From positions 126,001-190,000 of the forward strand of contig JAEOAD010002617.1 of the NCBI GenBank assembly GCA_036365145.1: a stretch of DNA of 64,000 nt. The letters are read 5' to 3'. Position numbers and translations under genes: made by a program. The notes under the pieces are model-generated. The model saw nothing but the letters and a program-made list of their open reading frames with translations. It searched no databases and was not told the DNA's origin. Source of the DNA: Orientallactaga sibirica (taxonomy: Eukaryota > Chordata > Mammalia > Rodentia > Dipodidae). Shown one piece after another: positions 52,387 through 62,827 of this stretch; position 1 is the stretch's first letter; each line of letters opens with the position of its first letter.

Positions 52387-52545
52387 GTTGGGCATGGTGG
52401 CACACGCCTTTAATCCCAGCACTCGGGAGGCAGAGGTAGGAGGATCGTGGCCGTGAGTTCGAGGCCAGCCTGAGACGACAGAGTGAATTCCAGGTCAGCC
52501 TGGGCTAGAGTGAGACCCTACCTCGAAAAAACAAACAAACAAAAA
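52387..52545 (+). repeat. B1 SINE
   Basis: Forward full-length copy preceded by AAAATGTCCA, which also precedes the next B1. Confidence 0.92.
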
Positions 52546-52569
52546 GAGAGTTAAAAAAGAAAATGTCCA

Positions 52570-52720
52570 GCCGGGCGTGGTGACGCACACCTTTAATCCC
52601 AGCAGCCCTCGGGAGGCCGTGAGTTCAAGGCCACCCTGAGACTGCATAGTGAATTCTGGGTCGGGTCAGCCTGGGCTAGAGTGAAGCCCTACTTAACAAG
52701 AAATAAAAAAAAAAAAAAGA
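52570..52720 (+). repeat. B1 SINE, internally deleted
   Basis: Forward copy preceded by AAAATGTCCA. GCAGAGGTAGGAGGATCG is missing (GGGAGGCCGTGAGTTC), and CTGGGTCGGGTCAGCC carries a small duplication. Confidence 0.9.
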
Positions 52721-52861
52721 AAAATCTATCCACCAAAACCCAATTATCTGGTAAAAACTAAAAATTGGAAGAAAATATCTGGTCATGTCTTGGGGGGGGG
52801 GAAAGGGGTATTTGTCAAAGGGTCAGAAAAAAAAAAAAGAGATTCACCATTCAGTAGCTTT

Positions 52862-53074
52862 AATTAAATTAATTAATTTATCGGAGAGAGAGAAATTTAG
52901 ACACACACAGAAAGAGAGAGAATGGATGCGCCAGGGCCTCCAGCCACTGCAAATGAACTCCAGACGTGTGCACCCCCTTGTGCAGCTGGCTTACGTGGGT
53001 CCTGGGGAATCGAACCTGGGACCTTAGGCTTTGCAGGCATGTGCCTTAACCACTACGCCATCTTCTCCAGCCCT
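52862..53074 (-). repeat. DIP SINE
   Basis: Inverted full-length copy with tail TTAATTAAATTAATTAATTT. The stretch before it (52721-52861) and after it (53075-53310) is single copy. Confidence 0.9.
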
Positions 53075-53310
53075 CCATCCAGAATGTTTACCTTCACTGA
53101 CCATGTTCGTGGCTGTCTGCCACGGGTGTGACGGCAGCGACAATCAAGACGGCCTCACGATGGAAGAATGAAAATCTGGGACATGACATTTCCCGGCTCA
53201 CCCATTGCCTGTAACTGGAAAATGACTTAAATAGAGATTTAAAAAAAAAAAAAATTGACAATTTTATAAATATGGACTTAACCTCTGTTTCTTGGGAAGA
53301 GAGAGGTAGT

Positions 53311-53567
53311 GTTTGTTTATTTATTTACTTATTTATTTATTTACTTATTTATTTATTTACTTATTTATTTATTTACTTATTAGAGGCAGAGAGAGAGAGA
53401 GAGAGAGAATGGGTGCACCAGGGCCTCCAGCCACTGCAAATGAACTCCAGATGCATGCATCACCTTGTGCATCTGGCTTATGTGGGTCCTGGAGAATCGA
53501 GCCTTGAACCGGGGTCCTTAGGCTTCACAGGCAAGCGCTTAACCGCGCTAAGCCATCTCTCCAGCTC
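53311..53567 (-). repeat. DIP SINE, GAGCCTT variant, with (TTTA/CTTA)n tail
   Basis: Inverted copy with a 68-bp TTTATTTACTTA tail and the GAATCGAGCCTTGAACC B-box variant. GTAGTGTTTGTTT (53307) and GTGGTGTTTTTTTG (53570) may be its target duplication. Confidence 0.9.
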
Positions 53568-53890
53568 CGTGGTGTTTTTTTGTTTTTTTAAAACACGTTT
53601 CCAAGACCTTGACAGAGAAATTATTTTAGTAGGAAAAAAAAAAATCACCATTGACTATTGCAGATTTTATAGGCCAAACGAGCACACGTGAAATGAAAAA
53701 CAGCCATTCTTTCTCTGACGTAGCTTGTAATTTAGGTGTGTACGACGCAGGTCAGGCCCCCCACCTCCCTCAGATCCTAATTGCGATGGAATTTATGAGT
53801 GACGGACATGATCATGCAAAGGAGAATCATCTCCAAGAGGGTGTCTTTATAATTTAAAGAGAAGTGCTGGATGATTTTAAAAAGTGATTT
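53568..53890. other. single-copy, CNE-like island
   Basis: About 320 bp of balanced sequence. GATGGAATTTATGAGTGACG and GACATGATCATGCAAAGGAG (53786-53823) have the look of conserved non-coding DNA. A 68-codon frame (53651-53857) is open but has no recognisable domain. Confidence 0.5.
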
Positions 53891-53891
53891 T

Positions 53892-54080
53892 ACATACATA
53901 CATACATATATATATATATATAACATTAATAATAATTATATTTATTATATATTAGTACCTATATGCATATTATATAAATATATTTATTATATATTAATTA
54001 TTTATATAATAAATAATATAATTATATAATATACATATATAATAAAAAATTATATATATATATATAATTTTTATAATTTT
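53892..54080. repeat. AT microsatellite
   Basis: (TACA)n then TA and TATTTAT repeats, about 190 bp. Confidence 0.92.
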
Positions 54081-54360
54081 GGGGGGGTTGGGAATTTTAT
54101 TTGCCCCACTCGTACCGGTTGTTTGTTCTTGCTTGACCCCCTGCCCCCGCCCCAGTCATGATCATCAGTTTGTGGGGACACAATTGGTTGCCGTGGAGAT
54201 GAGTGCCACACTGCAAACAGGATTAGGGTTTTAAGTGGGAAACAGGCAGCTGGTACAGGGAATTCTTAACCAACAAGATGCTTTTATTCTGCCAGTAACC
54301 TTCAAACCATCACGTGTGACCCAAAATGGCATCCTTTTGTTTTGTGATTTTTTTTTCTTC

Positions 54361-54395
<35 letters not shown>
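54081..54395. other. single-copy stretch
   Basis: About 300 bp. Contains G and C runs and GGTTGCCGTGGAGATGAGTG (54187), an X-box-like GTTGCCGTGGAGAT motif of the kind bound by RFX factors. Otherwise nothing recognisable. Confidence 0.5.
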
Positions 54396-54396
<1 letters not shown>

Positions 54397-54602
54397 AAAT
54401 TTATTTATTTATTTATTAGTCAGAGAGAGAGAGAGAGAGGTAGAGAGAAAGAAAGTGAGAATGGGCGTGCCAGGGCCTCTAGCCACTGCAAATGAACTCC
54501 AGATGCATGCTCCATTATGTGCATCTGGCTTATGTGGGACCTGGAGAAACCTGGGTCCTTAGGCCAGCATGTGCCTTAACCATTAAGCCATCTCTCCAGA
54601 TC
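54396..54602 (-). repeat. DIP SINE
   Basis: Inverted copy with a B-box deletion (GGACCTGGAGAAACCTGGG) and an altered head end (CTCTCCAGATC). Confidence 0.88.
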
Positions 54603-54671
54603 ATCTCCTTGTCAGGTTGGGATGGAAACAGAAACAAAGATGTTCAGAGACAACCAGAGAATGGTACCAAA

Positions 54672-54673
54672 AA

Positions 54674-54716
<43 letters not shown>

Positions 54717-54725
54717 ATAGATAAA
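54672..54725. repeat. (AAAT)n microsatellite
   Basis: About 12 AAAT units. The flanking 54603-54671 and 54726-54885 are single copy. Confidence 0.95.
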
Positions 54726-54885
54726 AACTTAGGACCAAGAAATGTGCAAGGAGTGTTTGGGGGTGGGGTCATGTCATGGTTTCTGTAAATCACTAAATAA
54801 ACGTGTCCAAATCAGAACAGGAAACTGCTTATGGCTGGAGATCGGAGGCCAAACTGATTTAAAAATAAATTTAAAAATAAATTAC

Positions 54886-56098
54886 GGGGGCTGGAGGGAT
54901 GGCTCAGCGGTTAAGGCGTTGGCCTATGAAGCCTAAGGACTCAGGTTCGATTCCCCAGGACCCACATCAAAAACATGCATCTGGAGTTCGTTTGCAGTGG
55001 CTACAGGCCCTGGGGCGCCCATTCTCTCTCTGTCTGCCTCTCTGATATCTTTCTCTCTTGTCTCTGCTGGAAAATAAATAAATAATAATAAATATAAATA
55101 ATAATAATAAATAAATAAATGGGGGCCGGAAAGATGGCTCAGCGGTCAAGGCGTTTGCCTGCGAAGCCAAAGGGTCCCAGTTCGATTCCCCAGGACCCAC
55201 GTCAGCCAGACGCACAAGGGGGTGCATGCATCTGGAGTTCGTTTGCAGTGGTTGGAGGCCCTGGCATGCACCCATTCTCTCTCTGTCTGCCTCTCTTCTA
55301 TCTTTCTCTCTTGTCTCTGCTGGAAAATAAATAAATAATAATAAATATAAATAATAAAAATAAATAAATAGGGGTGGAAAGATGGCTCAGCGGTTAAGGC
55401 GTTTGCCTGCGAAGCCAAAGGGTCCCGGTTCGATTCCCCAGGACCCACGTCAGCCAGATGCACAAGGGGGTGCATGCATCTGGAGTTCATTTGCAGTGGC
55501 TGGAGGCCCTGGCATGCACCCATTCTCTCTCTGTCTGCCTCTCTTCTATCTTTCTCTCTTGTCTCTGCTGGAAAATAAATAAATAATAATAAATATAAGT
55601 AATAATAAAAAAATAAAATGGGGGCTGGAGAGATAGCTCAGCGGTTAAGACGTTTGCCTGCGAAGCCAAAGGGTCCCGGTTCAATTCCCCAGGACCCACG
55701 TCAGCCAGACGCACAAGGGGGTGCATGCATCTGGAGTTCATTTGCAGTGGCTGGAGACCCTGGCGCATCCATTCTCTGTCTGCCTCTCTGCTATCTTTCT
55801 CTCTTGTCTCTGCTGGAAAATAAATAAATAATAATAAATATAAATAATAATAAATAAATAAAATGGGGGCCGGAGAGATGGCTCAGCGGTTAAGGTGTTG
55901 GCCTATAAAGCCCAAGGACCCAGGTTCGATTCCCCAGGACCCACATCAGCCAGATGCAGAAGGTGGCGCATGCATCTGGAGTTCATTTGCAGTAGCTGGA
56001 GGCCCTGGCACACACATTCTCTCTCTGTCTGCCTCTCTTCTATCTTTCTCTCTGTCTCTGCTGGAAAATAAATAAATAATAATAAATATAAATAATAA

Positions 56099-56129
<31 letters not shown>

Positions 56130-57412
56130 ATAGGGGTGGAAAGATGGCTCAGAGTTAAGGCGTTTGGTGGAGCCAACTGGCCAGGTTTCATTCCCAGGAC
56201 CCCGTCAGCCAGGCACAAGAGGGAGCATGCATCTGGAGTTCATTTGCAGTGGCTGGAGGCCGACAGAGCCCATTCTCTCTCTGTCTGCTATCTTTCTCTC
56301 TGTCTCTGCTGGAAAATAAATAAATAATAATAAAATATAAATAATAATAAATAAATAAATAGGGGTGGAAAGATGGCTCTCGGTTAAGGCGTATGTAAGG
56401 CAAAATTCCCTAGGACCCACGTCAGCCAGACGCACAAGGTGGTGCATGCATCTGGAGTTCATTTGCAGTGGCTGGAGGCCCTGGCATGCACCCATTCTCT
56501 CTCTGTCTGCCTCTCTGCTATCTTTCTCTCTGTCTCTGCTGGAAAATAAATAATAATAAATATAAATAATAATAAATAAATAAATAAATAAATAAATAAA
56601 TGGGGGCCGGAGAGATGGCTCAGTGTTAAGGCATTGGCCTATAAAGCTTTAATTCCCAGGACCCACGTCAGCCAGGAGGCAAGGGGTGCATGCATCTGGA
56701 GTTCATTTGCAGTGGCCATGGCATGCACCCATTCTCTGTCTGCCAGCCTCTGCTATCTTTCTCTCTCATCTCTGCTGGAAAATAAATAAATAATAATAAA
56801 TATAAATAATAATAAATAAATAAATAAAAAAATAAATAAATAAAGGCATTTGCCTTAAAACCAAAGGGTCCAAGTATCCCCAGGACCCGTCAAAATTAAC
56901 AGATATTGTCTGGAGTTGGTTGGTTGACTCATAACCCATTCTCTGTCTGTCTGTTCATCTTCTATCTTTCTCTCTTGTCTCTGCTGGAAAATAAATAAAT
57001 AATAATAAATATAAATAATAAAAATAAATAAAATGGGGTGGAGAGATGGCTCAGCGGTTAATCCGTTGGCCTATAAAGCCTAAGGACCCAGGAGGATTCC
57101 CCAGGAGTTCAGCCAGGCCACAAGGGGATGCATGCATCTGGAGTTCGTTTGCAGTGGTTCAGGCCTGGCACCATTCTCTCTCTGTCTGCTATCTTTCTCT
57201 CTGTCTCTGCTGGAAAATAAATAAATAATAATAAATATAAATAATAATAATAAATAAATAAATGGGGGTGGAAAGATGGCTCAGCGGTCAAGGCGTTTGC
57301 AAAATTAACAAAGGTATTTCATTCCCAGGACTGACTCTTAATTAAGGTGGTGCATGCATCTAGAGTTCATCTGCAGAGGCTGGAGACCCTGGTGTGCGCA
57401 TTTAATAAAAAT
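54886..57412 (+). repeat. DIP tandem array, 11 units
   Basis: Units start near 54886, 55121, 55371, 55620, 55865, 56133, 56362, 56602, 56844, 57035 and 57264 (period 190-268 bp). Each is a whole DIP with the 3' variant TTGTCTCTGCTGGAAAATAA and the tail ATAATAATAAATATAAATAA. The shared odd tail shows one founder. Units 2-5 are nearly identical. Units 6-11 lose short blocks from the B box and body, and units 9 and 11 contain GCAAAATTAAC patches matching the next array. Confidence 0.94.
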
Positions 57413-57659
57413 TAAATTCAAAATGAACAGTAAGGCAAGGTGCAGCCATGTGGCGGACCGGTCAAAATCCCAGGTTGTCCACTCAGAGATGAATTTGAAG
57501 AGGATCTGGGGTAAGTTCAAGGCCATGGCTGAGTCAGCTGGTATGGTCAGAAGGACAGGAGTGTGGCGAATGCCAAAGGGAGGGACCCATGGCAGCCACG
57601 ATGTCTCAATGCAGTCTCGACATACGCACATCATTTCCATCCCCTTTTTTTTTTTTTTT
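57413..57659. other. single-copy stretch with donor-like site
   Basis: About 230 bp between two arrays. GATCTGGGGTAAGTTC at 57504 resembles a splice donor, but there is no convincing acceptor upstream and the frames on both strands match nothing I know. Confidence 0.45.
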
Positions 57660-57785
57660 TTTAAATATTTTATTTATTTAAAAATAAAATAAATATTAGA
57701 GAAAAAGAGAGAATAAGTATGGCCTCCAGGCAAAATTAACTCCAGATATGCCCCCATGTCCATCTCTGATGGGTCCTGGAGAAAG
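57660..57785 (-). repeat. DIP/array hybrid
   Basis: Starts as an inverted DIP tail and body (TATGGCCTCCAG) and carries the array patch GCAAAATTAAC. It returns to DIP (TCCAGATATGCCCCC; GATGGGTCCTGGAGAA), then becomes the array word TTCATCTCTATCTG. Confidence 0.65.
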
Positions 57786-58998
57786 TGTCTTGAATGTTCA
57801 TCTCTATCTGTTCCCCCTCTCTCTCTGTCATATAATAGATTTAAAAATGTCAAAAGAGCCGGGCGTCGTGGACGTACCGGCCTTTCATCCCAGCACTCGG
57901 GAGGCAGAGGTAGGAGGATCGTGGGCCGTGAGTTCGAGGCCACCCCTGAGACGACAGAGTGAATTCCAGGTCAGCTTGGACCAGAGTGAGACCCTACCTC
58001 GCAAAACCAAACAAAATAAAAAATTTAAAAAAAAATAAAATTTTTAAAAACCCTCAAGTATGTAAAGGCAAAATTAACAGGTATTTCATTGGTTCTGACT
58101 CTTAATTAAGTGTCTGATGTTCATCACTATCTGTCCCCCTCCCCTGTCATATAATAGATTTAAAAAAAAATTTAGCCAGGTGTGGTGGCGCACGCCTTTA
58201 ATCCCAGCACTCGGGAGGCAGAGGTAGGACGATCGTGGGCCATGAGTTCGAGGCCAGCCTGAGACGACAGAGTGAATTCCAGGTCAGCCTGGACCAGAGT
58301 GAGACCCTACCTCGAAAAACCAAAAAAATATTAATAATAAATAAATAAATAAATAAATAAATAAATATTTTTTTAAAACCCTCAAGTATGTAAAGGCAAA
58401 ATTAACAGGTATTTCATTGGTTCTGACTCTAATTAACTGTCTGATGTTCATCTCTATCTGTTCCCCCCTCTCTCTCTGTCATATAATAGATTTAAAAAAA
58501 AAATTAGCCAGGTGTGGTGGCGCACGCCTTTAATCCCAGCACTCGGGAGGCAGAGGTAGGAGGATCGCCGTGAGTTCAAGGCCACCCTGAGACGACATAG
58601 TTAATTCCAGGTCAGCCTGGGCCACAGTGAGACCCTGCCTCGCAAAACCAAAAAATATAAAATAAATAAATAAATAAATATTTTTTTAAAACCCTCAAGT
58701 ATGTAAAGGCAAAATTAACAGGTATTTCATTGGTTCTGACTCTTAATTAAGTGTCTGATGTTCATCTCTATCTGTCCCCCTCCCCTGTCATATAATAGAT
58801 TTAAAAAAAAAATTAGCCAGGTGTGGTGGCGCACGCCTTTAATCCCAGCACTCGGGAGGCAGAGGCAGGGGGATGGCCATGAGTTCCAGGCCACCCTGAG
58901 ACAACAGAGTGAATTCCAGGTCAGCCTGGACTACAGTGAGACCCTACCTTGAAAAACAAAAACAAACAAACAAACAAACAAACAAAAATGTCTTTAAT

Positions 58999-59203
58999 GG
59001 CCGGAGGGATGGCTTGGCGGTTAAGGCGCTTGCCTGCAAAGCCAAAGGACCCAGGTTCGATTCCCCAGGACCCACGTGAAGCCAGATGCACAAGGTGGCA
59101 CATGTATCTGCAGTGGTGGAGCCCCCCGACCCCCACACCCCGGGACATCCATACTCTCTCTCCCTCCATATCTCGCTCTTTCCATATAAATGGATAAAAA
59201 AAA
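58999..59203 (+). repeat. DIP SINE inside the B1 array
   Basis: Forward copy, GGCCGGAGGGATGGCTTGGC. The 3' half is altered (GTATCTGCAGTGGTGGAGCC and a C-rich run). Confidence 0.87.
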
Positions 59204-59369
59204 ATTGTGTGAAAATGCTTTTAAGTGTTCAAGAGATTATGAAGTGAGTCATGTCTATGCCCAGTCATTTTCAGAGAGAGGATTTCAACCCAAATATGGA
59301 CTATCTCGATTTCCTGGTTCCAGCGATCATAGGGTAAGATGCATAAAAATCTATTTGAAAACAAGTATG
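59204..59369 (+). other. single-copy segment with exon-like signal
   Basis: About 165 bp of ordinary sequence inside the array. CCCAGTCATTTTCAG ends at 59274 like a weak acceptor and AGGGTAAGAT at 59331 matches a splice donor well. The 59 bp between are open in one frame (ending S-S-D-H-R). No family recognised. It could be chance. Confidence 0.3.
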
Positions 59370-59556
59370 AGGCTGGAGAGATGGCTTTAGCCGTTAAGGT
59401 GCTTGTCTGCAAAGCCTAAGGACCCAGGTTCGGTTCCCCAGGACTCATGTAAGCCAGATGCACAAGGGGGTGCATGCGTCTGGAGTTCCTTTACAGTGGC
59501 TGGAGGCCCTGGCGCACCCATTCTCTCTCTCTCTCTCAAATAAATAATCAATATTT
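59370..59556 (+). repeat. DIP SINE
   Basis: Forward full-length copy, GGCTGGAGAGATGGCTTTAG, with B box GGTTCGGTTCC. Confidence 0.92.
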
Positions 59557-59557
59557 A

Positions 59558-59737
59558 GCCGGGCGTGGTGGTGCACGCCTTTAATCCCAGCACTCGGGAG
59601 GCAGAGGTAGGAGGATCGCTGAGAGTTTGAGGCCACCCTGAGACTACGTAGTGAATTCCAGGTCAGCCTGGACCACAGTGAGACCCTGCCTCGAAAAACC
59701 AAACAAAATAAAATATTAAAAAATAAATAAATAAATA
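59558..59737 (+). repeat. B1 SINE, well preserved
   Basis: Forward copy, GCCGGGCGTGGTGGTGCACG. Its tail continues as the ATATTTTTTTAAACCC junction of the array, so it may double as an array unit's B1. Confidence 0.92.
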
Positions 59738-60092
59738 TTTTTTTAAACCCTCAAGTATGTAAAGGCAAAATTAACAGGTATTTCATTGGCTCTGATTCTA
59801 ATTAAGTGCCTGATGTTCATCTCTATCTGTTCCCCCCTCTCTCTCTGTCATATAATAGATTTAAAAAACAAAATTAGCCGGGTGTGGTGGCGCACGCCTT
59901 TAATCCCAGCACTCGGGAGGCAGAGGTAGGAGGATTGCCGTGAGTTCAAGGCCACCCTGAGACGACATAGTGAATTCCAGGTCAGCCTGGGCTAGACTGA
60001 GACCCTATCTCGAAAAACCAAAAAAAAAAAAATTAAATTAATAAATAAAAAATAAAATAAAATTAAAATAAAAATAAATAAAATAAAAATTA

Positions 60093-60247
60093 GGGCTGAA
60101 GGGATGGCTTAGCAGTTAAGGCACTTGCCTGCAAAGCCAAAGGACCCAGGCTCGATTCCCCAGGACCCACGTAAGCCAGGCACCCAAGGGGGCACATGTG
60201 TCTGGAGTTGGTTTGCAGTGGCTTGAAGCCCTGGTGCACCCATTCTT

Positions 60248-60280
<33 letters not shown>

Positions 60281-60355
60281 ACCTGCCCATTTCTGTGTCT
60301 CTCTCAAATAAATAAAATAAACAAAATATATAAAATAAAATAAAATAAAATAAAA
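60093..60355 (+). repeat. DIP SINE
   Basis: Forward full-length copy with a long CT tract and an (AAAAT)n tail that abuts an L1 3' end. Confidence 0.92.
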
Positions 60356-60357
60356 GA

Positions 60358-60492
60358 GAGGCTGATTGAAATGTGGAAAGGATATGATGGAGACTGAAGT
60401 TCCAAAGGGGAAAGTGTGGGGGTGGGGGAGGAAGGAGGGAGGGAATTACCATGGGATATTGTCTACAGTTTTGGAAGTTGTCGATAAAAAAA
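60358..60492 (+). repeat. L1 3' end
   Basis: GGATATGATGGAGACTGAAG, a G-rich run, GGGAATTACCATGGGATATT and GGAAGTTGTCGATAAAAAAA. This is only the last ~135 bp. It retains the ACCATGGGATATT segment lost in the 15114 copy. Confidence 0.8.
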
Positions 60493-60589
60493 AATAAAAA
60501 TAAAATAACAATAAAACAATCAATAGGTTGGGGAAAAATAATAAAATAAAAAGTTTAAAAAAAACCTTTTTTTTTTCTTTTTCCGCCCA

Positions 60590-60907
60590 CGCCACGCAGA
60601 ATGACTGTGGAGCTTGGCTTGGGGCTGGAATGTGGGCTGGTCAAAGGGCGATTCCATGCCATCCACGCAAGCAAACAGCAGCGCCAGCCCAGGGCAGTGT
60701 TCCCTGGTCGACCAGATGTCTGAGGGAACAGACGCAGGGCCCCCAGCCAGCTGTGCATATTCTCTTTTTTATTTTGTTTTCTCCCTCTGCTAATCTTCTC
60801 CTTTGAGGGTGCGTGTCATTAAGCCTTGCCCTGGCTGTTCTAATCTAGACACGCAGACGCCACTGCACTTGGGGTCACGTTAACCCTGCATTCCAGGTGC
60901 GCGTTTA
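60590..60907. other. single-copy, CNE-like island
   Basis: About 320 bp, CpG-bearing at the left. CTCTGCTAATCTTCTCCTTT to GTGTCATTAAGCC (60786-60823) and GCAGACGCCACTGCACTTGG look constrained. Frames are open on both strands, with no recognised domain. Confidence 0.5.
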
Positions 60908-61099
60908 AAAATATATTTTATTTATTATTGATTGATTTGACAGAGAGAGAGAGAAAAAGTGGGTGCATGCCAGGGCCTCCAAGCCACTGCAGATGAACTC
61001 CAGATGCACGTGTCGCCTTGGGCCCTGGGGAATCGAACCTGGGTCCTTAGGCTTTGCAGGCAAGCGCCTTCAAACTGCTGAGCCATCTCTGCAGGCCAC
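60908..61099 (-). repeat. DIP SINE, internally deleted
   Basis: Inverted copy missing CATCTGGCTTACGTGGGTCC (CGCCTTGGGCCCTGGGGAAT). The head ends CTCTGCAGGCC. Confidence 0.88.
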
Positions 61100-61806
61100 C
61101 AGTTGCTCATGTGCTTTGCTAACTGCTCAGCCCATTCCCCCTGGCCCGTGAAAAAAAAAAAAAGCAAATATTTTTAAGCATAGCCCATTTTTTTTTAATC
61201 TGTGATAATGTTCTCTCTCTCTCTCTTTTTTTTTTTTTTCTTTTTGGCATTGGATGTATGTGAAATGTCATGCAACTTTCATCTTGACTAACATGTCGGT
61301 CTAAAGTTAAATCAATTATTATTATTTTTTTAAAAGGAAATGACACAGAGCATATGCACACGTGTCTACATCTCTCTTCAAAAGCCCCGTGTCATCGTTT
61401 GAAGCTGTGGTGAGCAACTGGGATGTTTCAGGACCGTTTTGAAGCCTTCACTTTGGGGATTGCTCTTAAAACCCGCCAGACGTTTGCTTTGAATAAACCA
61501 CAAGAGGTAGGGGTGGGGGTGGGGGGCCAGATTAGTTTTGTACGCTGCGTTATATTTTATTTTTTCCTGCCAAACCTGTCGGGGAGACTTGTGAGCAAGA
61601 CAAAGAGAGATAGGGGAAGTCTGGGGGGGTGGGCGGTATTCTGAATATAAAACTCACCCATGGTAGGGGGGGGTGAATTGTTCAAGCGTGTGTGGATGAA
61701 TTTCATTAGTGAGACAGTTTCAAGGGTAAAGAAACAGAGGTGGTGATTTTTATAACTCTCCTTCCTACTATAGATTTTTTTAGAAAAAAAAAAAAAATCT
61801 TATTTA
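61100..61806. other. single-copy region
   Basis: About 700 bp, one of the longest SINE-free stretches. It has several G runs (61509, 61623, 61663). TGGGGATTGCTCTTAAAACC and GCTTTGAATAAACCACAAGA (61453-61506) are ordinary non-repeat sequence. No exon or RNA signal stands out. Confidence 0.5.
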
Positions 61807-61875
61807 GGACTGGAGAGGTGGGTTTGTTCGCAGTGGCTGCAGGCCCTGGTGCTCCCATGTTCTCTCTCTCAAAAA

Positions 61876-61906
<31 letters not shown>

Positions 61907-61908
61907 AA
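61807..61908 (+). repeat. DIP SINE, large internal deletion
   Basis: Head GGACTGGAGAGGTGG joins directly to TTTGTTCGCAGTGGCTGCAG. About 100 bp including both promoter boxes' spacing is lost. Confidence 0.85.
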
Positions 61909-61910
61909 TG

Positions 61911-61970
61911 GATGTATAATATATATATATATATATATACACATACATACACACACACACACATATATAT
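61911..61970. repeat. (TA)n(CA)n microsatellite
   Basis: About 60 bp of TA then CA dinucleotides. Confidence 0.95.
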
Positions 61971-62006
61971 AAAATCTGAGAATTCTTGGTCAAAACCAAT
62001 ACCGAG

Positions 62007-62415
62007 GGGCTGGAGAGACGGCTCAGTGGTTGAAAGCCCTTGCTTGCAAAGCCCGCTAGCCAGGGTTCAATTCCTCAGTACTCATGTCAAGCCAGATGCA
62101 AAAAAAAAAAAAAAAAAAAAGTGGCACATGTGGGCCGGGCGTGGTGGCGCACGCCTTTAATCCCAGCACCCGGGAGGCAGAGGTAGGAGGATCGCCGTGA
62201 GTTCGAGGCCACCCTGAGACTACATAGTGAATTCCAGGTCAGCCTGGACCAGAGCGAGACCCTACCTCGAAACCCCTAAATAAATAAATGAATTTTAAAA
62301 AGTGGCACGTGTATCTGGAGTCTGTTTGGCAGCAGCTAGAGACCCTGGTGTCCAGGTGTGGCACGGACCCACACACACACAAACACACACACACTTGCAA
62401 ATAAAATAAAATAAA
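62007..62415 (+). repeat. DIP SINE split by a B1
   Basis: The 5' part (62007-62132) ends in an A run and GTGGCACATGT. The 3' part (62297-62415) resumes with GTGGCACGTGTATCTGGAGT and a (CA)n-rich end. The interrupting B1 lies between the repeated word. Confidence 0.92.
62134..62296 (+). repeat. B1 SINE inserted into a DIP
   Basis: Forward, well preserved, GCCGGGCGTGGTGGCGCACG to CCTACCTCGAAACCCC with an AAAT tail. AAAAAGTGGCACATGT (62116) and AAAAAGTGGCACGTGT (62297) form a ~16-bp target duplication. B1 was therefore mobile after this DIP inserted. Confidence 0.94.
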
Positions 62416-62420
62416 ATACA

Positions 62421-62568
62421 GCTGGGCGTGGTGCTCACGTCTTTAATCCCAGCACTGGGGAGGCAGAGGTAGGAAGATCGTGGCCGTGAGTTCGAGGCCA
62501 CCCTGAGATGACAGAGTGAATTCCACGTCAGCCTGAGCTAGAGTGAGACTCTACCTTGAAAAAAAAAA
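62421..62568 (+). repeat. B1 SINE
   Basis: Forward copy with a 5' deletion (GGCGTGGTGCTCACGTC) and an A/T run at the end. Confidence 0.92.
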
Positions 62569-62585
62569 TTTTTTTTTTTTTTACT

Positions 62586-62793
62586 GGAGCTGGAGAGACG
62601 GCTTAGTGGTTAAGGCATTTGCCTGCAGAGCCAAAGGACCCTGGTTTGATTCCGCAGGACCCACGTAAGCCAGATGCACAAGGGGGGGGGCGCACACGTC
62701 TGGAGTTCGTTTGCAGTGGCTGGAGGCCCTGGTGTGCCCATTCTCTCCCTCTCTTTGCCTCTTTCTCTCTCTGTCAAATAAATAAATAAATAA
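62586..62793 (+). repeat. DIP SINE
   Basis: Forward full-length copy with a 9-G run in the body and an (AAAT)n(TA)n tail. Confidence 0.92.
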
Positions 62794-62827
62794 TATATAT
62801 ATATATATTTTAAAAAAACAAACCCAG

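Larger units (their letters stand above)
57858..60090 (+). repeat. B1-containing tandem array, ~315-bp units
   Basis: Each unit is CCCTCAAGTATGTAAAGGC, GCAAAATTAACAGGTATTTC, TCTGACTCTTAATTAAGTG, CATATAATAGATTTAAAAAA and then a forward B1 with AAAT tail. The 5' part occurs near 58050, 58378, 58689 and 59746, with only its end at 57780. B1 copies start at 57858, 58174, 58506, 58815 and 59877. A DIP, single-copy DNA, DIP and B1 (58999-59737) interrupt the array before its last unit. Confidence 0.92.

Noticed and set aside
57338..57692. Frames of 100-112 codons on both strands between two arrays
   Set aside because: They start or end inside SINE and T-run sequence. A donor-like GGGGTAAGTTC exists but has no partner acceptor.
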